Shown here piece after piece: positions 49,796 through 61,688 of a stretch of 64,000 nucleotides of DNA. The notes beneath the pieces are model-generated. The model was given only the letters and a program-made list of their open reading frames with translations. It ran no database searches and was not told where the DNA came from. Every line of letters begins with the position of its first letter. Within the stretch, counting starts at the first letter, position 1. The position numbers and the translations under genes are program-made. Origin of the DNA: Lepidodermella squamata (Eukaryota > Gastrotricha); the NCBI GenBank assembly GCA_047495785.1, contig JBLDXI010000056.1:248001-312000 (forward strand), written 5' to 3'.

Positions 49796-52700
49796 TCACG
49801 GACCGAGATGGGGGTCGCGGGCGACAGCACCCAGCGACTGGTCGAGCGCCTGGCGCAGGTCCCGCGTGTCGTCGCACGGTCGGCCGCGCGAGAAGAACTG
49901 CTGGCGGCGGCGAATTTCGGCCGCTAGTTGGTCCTTGAGCGTTGCGATCTGCTCCTCGAGGCCGCGAATGCGCTGACGGTGGATGCGCTCGCGCAGCTCC
50001 AGCGTCCGCTCAGCTTGTTGTTGCGAGGTTCTGAGCCGTTCGACTTCGACCTGAAAATACATCAATTTTTGAAAAACTGCGAAATTTCGACTTCAAAATT
50101 CCTTTACCTGGCCTTCATTGCGTTGCCGGCTAGCGAGTTCGATAAGGCGTTGGGCGTGTTGCTGCTCGAGCTCAGCCAACTGAGCCTGGACAGCTGCGAG
50201 TTGCCGGTGCAGTTCGCCATTCTCGCCCTCCATGCGCTCCAACACCGCGTCCATGGAGCATTTCTCCGCAATCTGCCGACTAGCATTCTCCTCCGTGCGC
50301 GCCTTGTCACGCTCAACCTTGTCCAGGTTGCAGCGCAGCGATTGGCGCTCCTTTTCCAAACGCTGTTGCAGCTTCTCCAACTCGCGCTTCTCCGTGTCTA
50401 AGGCAGCGGCCTGTCGCTGCAGTTGAGCAGCCCGGTCGACTGCGGCTTGGCGCTCGGCCTGGCATCGCTGCATACGGCCCTGAAGCTCCTGCTCAGCCTC
50501 CTGCCTCGCGACCAGCAAAGCATGGGCTTGCCTCAACTGCGCCTCTAGCTCCGACCGCCGGAGTTGGGCGTCCGCCAGTTCGGCTTGAAGGGCCTGAACG
50601 CGGTCCGCCAACGCAGCGCCTTGGCGTTTCGCATCGCCAACCGCCTGTCTCGCGGCATCGAGGCGCTCCTGCAGAATCCTCCGGTCGTGCTCCGAGGCAG
50701 TGAGGGCGCGTTGCAGTTGGCTCTCGCGCTCCTGCGTTTCAGCAAGAGCGGCCTGGTTGTCGTTGAGAGCCGAGTTGAGACGCTCGGCGCGTTCTCGCGT
50801 CGACGAGCCTTCCTCCTCCTGTTTAGCCAGGGCGAGGGACAGGCGGTCGATGGTGAGCTGCAGCGATTGCGCCTTCGCCTCCAGCTCGACGACCTGCTTC
50901 TGCAGCTGCTCGATGCGGTCGTGGGCGACCGCGGCTTCGGTGTCGCGGTCGGCGAGGGCGACGCGCAGTCGCTGCAACTCGCCCTCGAGGCCACGAGCAC
51001 GCAACTCACCGGCCGTGACTCGCTTCTCCGCCTCTTCGACGGCACCGCGAAGCGCCCGCTTCTCCTCCTCGAGCCTCTGCTCGTTGCAACGCGCCTTCTG
51101 CAGCTTCTCATTGAGACGGGCCTTCTCGGAATCTGCAGTCGCAATCGCGCGCTCCAGCTGCGTGGTCTTCTCAGCGGCAGCTCGTTTCTCCCGCTCAAGA
51201 CGGCGGATGTTCTCCTCCTGCAGGAGAAGGGCGGTCTGGGTGGAGGCGAGGCGCGAATCCGTGCCTCGCTTGTCCTCCTCGGCCTCGCCCAACGAGCGCT
51301 GCAGTTGCGATAGACGAGCGTCGATGCGGTCGCGTTCGTCCCGCAGCTCCTTGCACGTGATCTGCATCTGGCGGGCCTGGGCCTGCGCGTCTTCACGGTC
51401 ACGCTCTAGCAAAGCGACTTGGGCCATGAATTCCTTCAGTTGGTTGCGGATCGCATCCGGGTCGATCTCGGCAACAGCTGCGGACAGGTCGCCGACAGCT
51501 CCAGCGCGGCCGAGAGGGCTCATGGCGCGGCGGACCGGCGACGGCGAGCCAGCTCGTGGGATGACGACGCTGTGGTTGTTCGTGGTTGCGTAGGTCTGGT
51601 CGAAGCCCTTTGACGGCGACGACGGGCGGGAACCGGGGCGGCGTGGGCTGGGCGAGCGGCGGCCAGCCGGCGAGACGGACCGCTCTCGGCCGCCAATGCC
51701 CAACGACCGGCGAAGAGACGAGTGAACCGAGGTCAGTTTGTACTCGACGTCGCGCTTCAGAGCTTCGAGGCGCGTCAGCTGAGCCTCCAGGGCAGCGACA
51801 CGGCCTTCGGCGGCGCAGAGTTTCTCGCGCAGCTCGGCGGCATTCGCCTGGCTTTGTTCGTACTGAACGGCGAGGTTGCGTCGCTGGTCGTCCCAACGAG
51901 CCTCGGCGGCACGGGCTTCGTCCGCAGAGAGGCGCAGCTCGCGATCTCTCGCGGCCAGGGCCTCCTCAGCCTCGCCCAACTTCCGCTGGGTGTTGGCCAG
52001 CTCCTTGCGTAAAGCCTCGCGGCCGGCTTCGATCTCGACATTCTTCTGGCGAAGACCGAACGACTCGCGGCGCTGCTCCTCGTCGCGCTCTTCGTCGCGG
52101 CGAACTCGGGTTTGAAGTTCCCCGACAGCCTGGCCCAGCTTGGCGCGCTCAGAGTCGAGGAGTTTCACCTGGCGGCGAAGTTCCTGCAACTCGCGACGAG
52201 CGTCCAAACGAGCCCGTTCGACATCGCGCAAGTTCTGGCGCAGTTCGGCCGCCTCTCGCTGAACGCCCGCCTTCTGCTCCTCGAGCACCTGGATGCGTTG
52301 CCGAGATTCCGCGAGCAGTCGAGCGGTTTCAGCGCGTTCCTGTTCAGCACGCTTCAGCTTCTGCCGAGCTTCGTCCGCAGCCCTGGCAACGGCCTCGCGC
52401 TCTGCAGCCTCATCCGCAGCAGCTCGTCTAGCTTCGGCAACTTCCTTCCGAAGCAGCTCACGACCTTCATCACCCTCCCGGACCCTGCGGTTAGATTCCA
52501 GCAGTTCTTTACGCAAGTTGTCGCGAGCCTCCTCGGCAACCTTCAGCTGAACCTTCAGCTCGGCAGCTTCACGGCCATGGGCATCGCGCTGTTGGCGCAA
52601 AGTCTCGCCAGTTGCTTGCAACTCGCGAACCTCGCGTTCGTGCTCAGCCGTTTCGTCGTCCAGAGCCTTGTGGATCTTCTTGATTTCAGCATTCAGCTGG

Positions 52701-55700
52701 TTGATCAACTGCTGATCCTGCTCGATCTGCTGCGCAGTCTCGCGGCGAAGTCGCTCAAGGTCGGACGCGGTCTTCTCCAACTCAGCCCGCGTTGCAATCA
52801 GCTTCTCAGTGACTGCAGCTCGGTCGTTTTCGGCCAGCGATAACGCGTGTTGCTTATCCGCCTCAGCCGCCAGGAGTTGGGAATCCCGTTCGCGTTGCAG
52901 ACGCGCCAACTCCGCCTGCAGCTCATCCTGGGCATGAGCAGCCCGCAGGCAGATGTCGTCGCGCTCGGCCGCCCACTGCTGAAGGGCAGATTCCAGCTTG
53001 GATTCGTGCTCATGGCGCAGGGCCTGGCGGTCTCTGGTCGCCTTCTCCGCCTCCTCCTCCCGAGCTTGTCGCTCCGCAGCCAACTGGCTCTGAGAATCCT
53101 TCTCCGACTGCAGAAGGCGCTGAGTCAACGCCTCACGTTGGCGATCGGTCTTCTCGGTCAACGCCTCAAGTTCTCGTTGCAGCCTGGCGTTGTCACAGGC
53201 CAGCTGCTCGCGACGAAGCGCCAACTCCTGAGCTTCAGCCTCGGCCTGAGCCCTTCGGGTGTCCACGTTGGCATGGGCTGTCTGGAGCTCGTACAACTGC
53301 GCCTCTAACGCCTGTTTATCAGCGTTAAGAGCCGCCACTAGCGCACCCTGGTCGCGGCTATCCTTCTCCGCAGCTTGCAGGGCAACCGCCAGTTCAGCGC
53401 GTTCTCGGCTCAGCTCTTCCTTAGCCTTATTCAAATGGATAATCTGCTCGGAACTTCGCTCGGCATCACGGCGAACCACCGACAACTCATCGGCAACTGC
53501 AGCCCTCTGGCGGGACAGTGCGTTGAGCTGTTCGTGAAGCTCGGCCTTGTCGCGATTCAATGCTCGGATTTCGTCCAACAAACGGTCCTGCCGCTCCTCG
53601 GCCAGGCCCAGGGCTTGATGCAACGCAGCTCGCTCAGTATCAGCGTCCAGGCGTTCGTGCTCAACTCGGAGCAGCTCCTCGCGGATTCCTTGCTTCTCCT
53701 GCTCTAAGACCTGTTTCTCCGCAACTAGGCAAGCGCGTTGTTGCTCGAGCTCGAGGACTAATCGGTTCATTTCAATCTTATCCTGCCCGAGGCCCTCGCT
53801 GAGAGCCTGCAGTTTCAGCAGCGCGTCTTTAAGCGCGTGCTGCTCGCCGCGGAGTCGATCGGCGCTGAGTTCCAACTCGGCCCGCGCGCCCTCGCACCGC
53901 TGCAGAGCATCCGCGAGTTCGTTCTTCTCCTGCTCCAGCAAATCTCTCGCCAGCTGCGTCTGGTGCAGCTGCTCGCGAACCGTGACCAACTCCTCGCGCA
54001 GACGGCTTGTTTTCTGCTCGAGTTGGTCGATAACCTTATGACAGCGTTCGTTCTCCTTGACCTGGCGCTCTTTATCGCGAGTTACGTCGTCTTTTTCCTC
54101 GTCCAAGGCGTCGCGTTGGCGCTGCAGATCGGCGTTGGCTTGCGTTAGGCGGGCAATGTCGCCGCTCAGCTGTTCGACCTGTTCGCGCATGTTCGCCTTC
54201 AGCTTCTCGAGTTGCGACCGTTCGGTGTTCGACATGGATAGCGCAGATTTTGTGCGGTCACGGTCGCGGGCGCAGTCTTCGCGCTCGCGGTTCAGCGAGT
54301 CCAGCTCAGTTCGGTATTCGCTGAGTTGACGGTCGAGGCGACGGCGCTCGGTCTCCAGCTCGTCAGCTTGCTTGCGCAGGGCATTCGCGCGTTCACGTTC
54401 CGAAGCCAGTTTCGATCGAAGCTCAGACACCTATAACGAAAAATTCATAAAATTCAAGAATTATTGAAATACTAAAATTCAAAAATGAATAATTCCTCAA
54501 ATTTTTAAATTTTACAAATTCTAACAAAAAATAATGAATAATCGAATAAATGTCAGGATTCTGCAGAACCATTCGGAATTATTTCTGCAAAGAAATTTCG
54601 CTGCTCAAGAAAAATTCAAAAATTTAACCCACAGAGTTTAGCCCGCAAAAATGTCCCGAACAAATTTATTGGAATTTTTCAGTCTCATCTTTTCGTAAAA
54701 TATTGGAATTTCGAATTTGCGATACAATTATCCTCAATTTAATCTCAATTCATTTTTTAAATTATTAAACTTAGGGATCCAGCTCTAGATTTTCCAAAAT
54801 TTCAAATTCCCCGCCTACCTTAGAACTTTTTCCGAAAGCGGAAAAATGTTTGCTACTAGGATTTTTTTTAAATTACATGAAGTTATCGAATCGTGAAAAA
54901 TTCCAATTTTTTAAATATTTTTCTAATTTCTTTTCGCCAGAGTTTTCAATTAGGAAATTCTCAAGACGCCCAATATTCCAAGAATTTTCTAAAAAAATCG
55001 ATTTCGGACTAATTTTTGTTACCTGTAATTGCCGTTTCTGGAGCGCAGCCTTGACAGCTGAGAACGTCGAATCGGCGAAAGCAGGCGAGCGAGCACGAGC
55101 GTAACGACTCGGCGACTGCGAGCGAGCGCGGCCGCCAGCCGGGCTCGACTTGGCCACCGACTCGGCCTCCTCCGCGTCCGCGTCGTTGATGACCGCCGCC
55201 GCAATGTCGCGCAGGGCCGCGTGCAGCGCCTCAGTTTCGTCTCGGGCGATACGCAGTTCGGCCGACTCGGGCGCATTCACGTTCAGCGTCATCGTCGACC
55301 CGGCCGGCGACTGGCACAGCCCGGCGAGTTGGGCCCGCATGCGCTCGTTCGCCGTCGACAGTTCGGCGATGCGTGACGCGAGCTCGGCGCCCTGGGCGTC
55401 GACGCGCGACTGCAGGTCGTTCGTCTCGCGGGACTTGTCGCGCAGCTGCGCCTCGAGCGAGGCGATGCGGCCGCGTTCCTGGTCGAGCGCGAGTTGCGAC
55501 TGCGTGTCCGCCGAGCGAACGTTCGCCAACAGGTTCACGCAGGCCGAGTGCAGCGCGCGCGACGTGCGCGTCATGTCGTTGCGCACGTGCGCCAGGTCGC
55601 GCTCGGTCGACGCGCGCAGTTCGGTGAATTGACGGCGGAAACGAACCACCGCTCGCCATAACTGCAGCAAACGACCGTGCTCCTAAAAAAATTCATAAAC

Positions 55701-57014
55701 AATTTAAAAATTGCACAATCAAAATATTCTTAAGAATTCCGAAATTCGAAATTCGCTCTCCTTTTTACTGTTCAATTTAATTTGAAATTTTTCAGTCAGC
55801 AGTTGCGCTATATTTAAATTAATTTGGACAGATTAAACAATACCTTCTACGCACAGGAAATTTGAACTTCCTTCCCAACTCAATTAATGATTCATGATTT
55901 CAAATTTCCTGTTTGGATACCAATTTATTTTCGTAATTCATGCTAATGACAATAATTCAGTAAATATTTGGATTTCATCTGAAGTCATGAAAAAACCGAA
56001 TAACCCATTTTTCCGAATTTAGCGTTTCATTGACTTAGTAAGTGATTTTTCACAGTTTCAATGAGAAATATTTCCCCCTGAATTTTTGAGAAAATCAAAT
56101 TGTAAAAGTTGATGATCGTGCTTACCTGTGAGAAGTATTCGTTGAACGACTGCTCCTCGCGGCGCCACTCTTCCTCGCGTGTTTCGAGCTCGCGCCGCGC
56201 CCGCTGCCAGTCCTCGGTAAGGCGCTGCAGGTCGCACGTGAGCTGCTGGTTCGCCGCCGTCGCCTGGTCGAGCTGTTCGCGCAGCATCGTGTTGACATGC
56301 GCGAGGCTCGTCGCCCGCTGCCGCTCCTCCTCCAGCTGGATCAGGGCCGATTCTAAGTCGAGCCCGGACGTATCAGCCATTTTATCCTTACGTGCTGCTT
56401 CAAGTGTGCCTTGATTGGCCTGAAATCATTAAAAAAACTTATTAATAAACATTCAAACAGATTTAAAATGTAAATAATAAGGGAAAATGTCCCTAATATC
56501 GGAAGCGATCAGCCAGTAAAAAATCATCGACTGTCGAAAAACTTTCTAGAATCTGGTTCGATCTAATCTGATAGAATCTGATGTCAATCAATTTTTGCCA
56601 AATTAGTAACCTCAAGAAATGTGGGGAGTAGTCTAAGAATCTTTGAAAATAAATAAATGAATAATGAGACAATGGTAAAAAATTTAGTCGAATTTCGAGC
56701 TCTAATCGCATGCATTCAACAAAGAAAGAACAGTAAAATTGAGGTCATTTCCACTTTTCCAGGTTAATTATACAGTTTGAATACAAATATTTGGAGAAAA
56801 TCGCCCTAGAGAAATTATTAACCTAATTCTTCCGTATCGAAAATGACCCATATAACCGGGTCTGGTATTTTTTAAATAATTTCAAAGAATGAAAATTTAA
56901 GATTTGTTATAAACTGACCTGTTGAAGACAGTACAAAAGACGACTGCGCTCCTCGGCCAAGTGGATAACTCGCGCTTCGAGTTCGGCGCACTTTTCGATA
57001 TACGACTCTAAGGT
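49796..57014 (-). CDS. CROCC: Rootletin (ciliary rootlet coiled-coil protein), 5' end unresolved
   Basis: Five - strand exons, all joined in phase 0: 57014-56919, 56419-56126, 55682-55023, 54430-50108 and 50050-49796, together 1875 aa. Vertebrate rootletin is about 2000 aa, so one or more N-terminal exons are missing upstream. Recognition rests on ordered landmarks: ARRELETREEEWRREEQSF, then WRAVVRFRRQF, then an SP-rich spacer before ALQKRQLQ. A long heptad rod follows, with a second spacer (SPAGRRSPSPRRPGSRP), then DPDAIRNQLKEFM. The C-terminus has LELRERIHRQRIRGLEEQ. Rootletin forms the striated rootlet under cilia and links centrioles. One 4.3-kb GC-rich exon carries most of the rod. Confidence 0.92.
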
Positions 57015-59500
57015 CTAGAGGCACGGACAACAACAAAATGAGAAAGAAACAAATCGTGATTTCGGCCGAATGGTATTTGATAGAAAAAACACGCGTTCAA
57101 TTACACAAGCGATAAACAATGACGAAAGCGAAGTAGCCATATAAGACGACGACAAAAGCGGTGATCAAAACACGATATGCCTTAATTCAAGGACAATAAA
57201 CTTGCACTGGCGGGCGCGAAAAATAACCTCTTGATAGCAGCCACGGTAGTAGTAGTAGTGGTTGTTGATAATTAATTCAACGCTAAGGTATCGAAAAATG
57301 GTTGAGGCATCGATGACGCGGCGATGCGGCTAAGTTGGCCGCTCGGGACGATACACGAGGCCAATCGCAATAGGACACAATAGGTCGTATTATTAAAAAG
57401 CTGCTTTGTTTTAAGGCAATTTTTCGATGATTACAAACTCGCGTTTCTTTACACAAGCACAGGCGCGCGCAAATCTCCGGGGCCCGCGCGCTCGCAATAA
57501 AAAGATACGCATGAAATATTCAGGAGAGAGCGGCATGAATACAAAATTCAGCATTCATCATTCAGCCGGACGAGAGCTGAGAGAAGAATGAAACCGGGTG
57601 AAAGGCGGCCTGTGGTGGTAGCCCGGCCGTCGATGAATAACATTGGTAGCAGCAGAGGCTGGTAGGGCCAGTTGAGGTGAAAAGAAGGCGCCTGGTCACA
57701 TAATATTAAATGAATGAAACGTGCGTTTGAAGGCGCGACGCCGTGAATCGCAAATGCGGTCAAGGCGGTAAACAACAAGACGCTATATAGATACATTGCT
57801 ACATCATAGATAGACGCGCAGCACAATTTCGCGCTCGGCCGGTTTCGCGCGCGCGCACGAGCTATTCATCGTGTTTTTCGGCGGGCCGAGCATGAATTAT
57901 TGACGGCCTAATACAAGTAACGAACGATAGGTAGTCGTCGTAGTTGTGGCCACCCTGCGTCTGCTGCACAACAAAAGCGCTCGCTCTCTCGCAAATCGAA
58001 CAACGACAAAGCGACTACTTAATTTTTTCGACAACGACGAAAAAATTGCGCTCACAATTTGTGGTTGTAGCTGTGGTGGCGGTTTGAGTTCGATTTTGCT
58101 GCTGCTGCTGCTGCGATTCGTCGTCGCCGTCGTCGTCATCGTCGTCGTTGGCTGCCGTGTTTGCTTTTGAATTATTTTCGGTGTTTGCTGATATTGACGG
58201 TGATTATGAGTATGATGATGATAACGTCGATCGCCCACTGGCATCGCAAAATCACCGCGCCGCGCCGCAGCAGGAATTTTTTTCTGCGTCGCGGCTTTCG
58301 AGCTCGTGCAAAACGCCCAAAGCGACGATATAGGCATATTAATAATAATAGTAATAATAAATTCAGAGTATTGGTAGAAAATCGACCGAATAATGAGCTC
58401 ATCATCATCACCGGTCTCATTTCGCCGGATATTTACCAAAGTCAAATGTCCGGAAATGGGTCCAGGGGTCACAGATCCGCGATTCAAATCGGTAAATATC
58501 GCAAATGGAAAATCGGTGAATTTTTGTGGGAGGGGCGCAAAAACACGAAAAATCAGTCTGTCTGTGTTAAATTTCGCGCGCGCCGCATTCTCGTGTATTA
58601 TTGAGGTCGCGCTACAATGCTACTATTGTGTTGTTTGTGAATATGAGAGTAAGGCGAGGCGGCCAAGTTATGAGGTTTGAGGATGCGAAAATATTGATGA
58701 AATGTCCTGCCGTGCTCTCGTTAGCTCGTGCGTGCGCTAACCTCAATCATCTACGTCGTAGCAGCAGCAAACACAACACAACTCGGCCGCGTTTCGATCG
58801 ATTTGTGGAGGTGAACGAGCCCCCAGCGCGCGCTGACTCGCGACTGACTGGCTACCTGAGTTAACGATCAATCGTTAATCTCACACACACACAGACATAG
58901 AACATAGAGAGACACAGTGCGCGGGACCGGAAAGCTATTAGATAGCAAATATTTACAGGTCGTCGCGATTGCGTAAGCTGAAAAAATATCAGGTAAGCTA
59001 AAATTGCAATTTGCGTACAGAGGACAATTTTGCAAGACTGCGAAGCTTAGCCTTCGAAAATAGGTGGCCTTTTGACGCGCGCGAAACGCCGTTCGCCGTT
59101 GAATGGCAGCGCCTCGAGTCGCGTCGCACTCGACAAACGGCTGACCGGTTCGCTTCAATAGGCTGGTCGAAAAGACGAAACTTATAGATGATACCTACCT
59201 ATTAATAATATTTGTTTATGTAATTCTACTTCTAACCAGCGACGCCTGTTCAGATCAGTGGAGCGAGCCGTGTCTTAAAGTTGCCTAGCGCCGTTGATTT
59301 GCCGGCGAACTGGACAGCGTGAATGGCGGTGTAAACTCGCGTGCGGCCAGTCGGTCGTGATTTAATCAAAGCAACAACAAATCACCGCGTCGCTGCGTGA
59401 AAGCCAGCCAGGCCAGCGACAAGCATTGACGCCAATTCACCGACGGCTTGGGTCAAACCTAGTTTTTTCCTAACGCCGCGCCGCGAAACATCGCCGCAAA
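57015..59500. other. Upstream of rootletin: GC-rich, probable 5' exons or promoter
   Basis: This stretch has CG-rich patches and CTG/GTC triplet runs (about 58090-58150). An antisense ORF at 57897-58487 is low-complexity (His, Thr, Ser, Gln runs) with no domain, so I do not call it. The missing N-terminal rootletin exon or exons and its promoter are probably here, but no exon with a matching phase-0 donor is convincing. Confidence 0.4.
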
Positions 59501-60783
59501 GAACTTACGAGTTTTTTGCCATGTTTTTGACGGACATGGCTCTAATTTTTGCCACATATCACGTTGTTAAGGAGATGACATGCACACACGTAAGAGCAGC
59601 TAATTTCAGCTTTTAGAGTACTTGTAGTTTTTCTGTACTCACGTTTACTTGTACAAATAGCCAAGTAGAAGCAATCTAAGCGACTGAAACCCTTAATAAT
59701 TCTAGTCTAGCAGTTAACGCTTCTAATTTCACGCGAATTTCGGGAAATTTTAGGACTATCTACTTCAGAAAATTTCATTTACAAGAAGCATGAGTAGAAA
59801 GATTTTAACGTGTTTTTATAATATGTTCGAAAGAAAAGCGTCATCAATCACGAAAATCTGCACGTAAAAAGTCATCGTTTTTATCAAGCAAAGTCAAAGA
59901 ATGCTAGGATTTTTTACTTTAATTAAAGAAGTTGACACTCATCGATTATTGCAAGTTTCAATCATAATTGAATATTTTCCAACTCAGGATCGATAATCTG
60001 ACGGTTTCAGGAAGAGCCCAAGACAATTTTTCACTAGTAAATCGCCCTAGAATCGCTGCGATCAGCTTTGATCGAAATTGAAATTGGAATTGAAGTTGCA
60101 GCTCACTTCCCCGCGACTCAATGTCCGTGCCCTATCGTCACCCGCCCCTGCATCTACATTGAAATTGGTCACTATGATCGAAAAATACCTAAACATTAAT
60201 TTATTGTAATCTTGGAATATTGTCTACTAGTCATTAACGATTGATGAAAAATGTCCGACAGTGCGAAGATGAATCGATAGCACGAACAAAATAACAGACA
60301 GGAGCGCAGCAGGTGTCAGTAGAGAACACTGCATGGGTCAGAAGTCTCCGATAATAGGTTTACAATGCTTGGTATATCCAGCTGTGAGCCATAAGTTTTT
60401 CGACTATCGGCATTTCTTTCCAATACACAACTTTTTGCTATTAATCACCAATCTCAATTACTCCAGCCAACCCACGCACCGGCGCTGAGAAATACTCGGT
60501 TTTAACGGTTTTATTTTTCTGCGGAAGGAATTAGGTCGCCTAATAAACGCGTTAGAAGAAAACTAGGTTAGTGGCGCAAATCTGAAGCTCTTGCATTGCA
60601 AAAAATAACGTTCACCACACAATAACCACAACGCCACCGAATACTTCAATGTGAAATAGGCATTGAAAAGCGTGTTACAATGGAGACTAAAAACAGCTCA
60701 ATATTTGCCGAATTAAATCGAAAAAATCAAATAAGCTAATTTTCAATGCTAACTCGGCGCAAAAGCACAGCGACTCAGCAATG
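59501..60783. other. Intergenic, nothing supported
   Basis: AT-rich sequence without open frames of note, RNA-gene signatures or repeats that I can define. Confidence 0.4.
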
Positions 60784-60987
60784 CATATAGTTAGCGACGC
60801 GCCAAAACAGCCCCTTTACTATTTATAGCTTTTTATGGAAAGTACGTTCGACTCTTGAACGTATGGTCAAATTAGGATGAGTTCGATGAGTGCTCAAATA
60901 AGCCGACTCCTTCTTTACGTCCGGCTCGTCCAAGTACGATCGAATGAGTCATCAAAGTGGTTGTTTTGGCGCGTCGCTAACGATATG
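60784..60987. mobile_element. MITE-like element with terminal inverted repeats
   Basis: GTTAGCGACGCGCCAAAACA at 60790-60809 is exactly complementary to 60962-60981. With flanks, the terminal repeats extend to about 33 bp with four mismatches. The interior (about 140 bp) has no ORF. Size, inverted ends and a second diverged copy at 20160-20355 are what is expected of a non-autonomous DNA transposon. No clear target duplication is visible. Confidence 0.7.
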
Positions 60988-61688
60988 GAATAAAGCTGCA
61001 GATATTATGCAGAAGAAAATGGTATGAGGTATGACAATTATGACCAATTATTATTGCTGCAGTTTAGAAACGGACTGTACACTGAGCACTAAAACAAGCC
61101 AAAAAAAAACCAGCGGGACGTTGAAAACAAAGAAGTCCGGCCAAATTTATATGGAATCGTTTCTGGATTAAACAAGCAGTGAAAATGATTGCGATCGACA
61201 ACTTCGCACTTTCATTTAGCTCTGTTTTCGGTTATTAGCTAAGTGCAAACCAATTTCTCTAAAATTTTAGGACAATATCACCTATAGAAACGATCGAACA
61301 ACAAGGTAGACTTTATTTCAAAGGAAAAGCGAAGAAAAGCAAAAATAGCAAATAGCGCAACTGGTCATTTAGGCTGGCCGTTTAATTTCCTTATCAACAG
61401 CAAGCAAGCGTAAAAACAGGCGACGAAATGATTGGCATCAAAGCAGTAAGCGGACCATATTTTTTACTCCTGCTCATTTGTATATTAGCCATCGATCATA
61501 GCCGGACCGTCCAGCTAACCTCAAAAATCGATGGCAAGAGGGTGTGACGCTGCGGAAGTGGGACGGTCAGATATTCGAACAAACAACAAACGCCTTTCTT
61601 TATTGACCGATCACCGATCCAAGTCAAAAAAATAATATCTAACGCACGAGTAAACTAGCTTAATATAACAACGACATAGTTAACACGG
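60988..61688. other. 3' flank of the retrotransposon
   Basis: No exon is supported. The part near 61600-61688 is likely the short 3' untranslated region of the LINE ORF, but no clear poly-A or repeat tail marks its end. Confidence 0.4.

Noticed and set aside
50545-54329. Many long + strand and alternate-frame ORFs over the rootletin exon
   Set aside because: They are shadows of a GC-rich coiled-coil exon. They are rich in Ser, Arg and Leu with no domain, and the - strand rootletin frame explains the region fully.
57897-58487. 196-codon - strand ORF with His/Thr/Ser/Gln runs
   Set aside because: Low-complexity triplet repeats alone create the open frame. No domain, no convincing splice context and no clear start support a gene.
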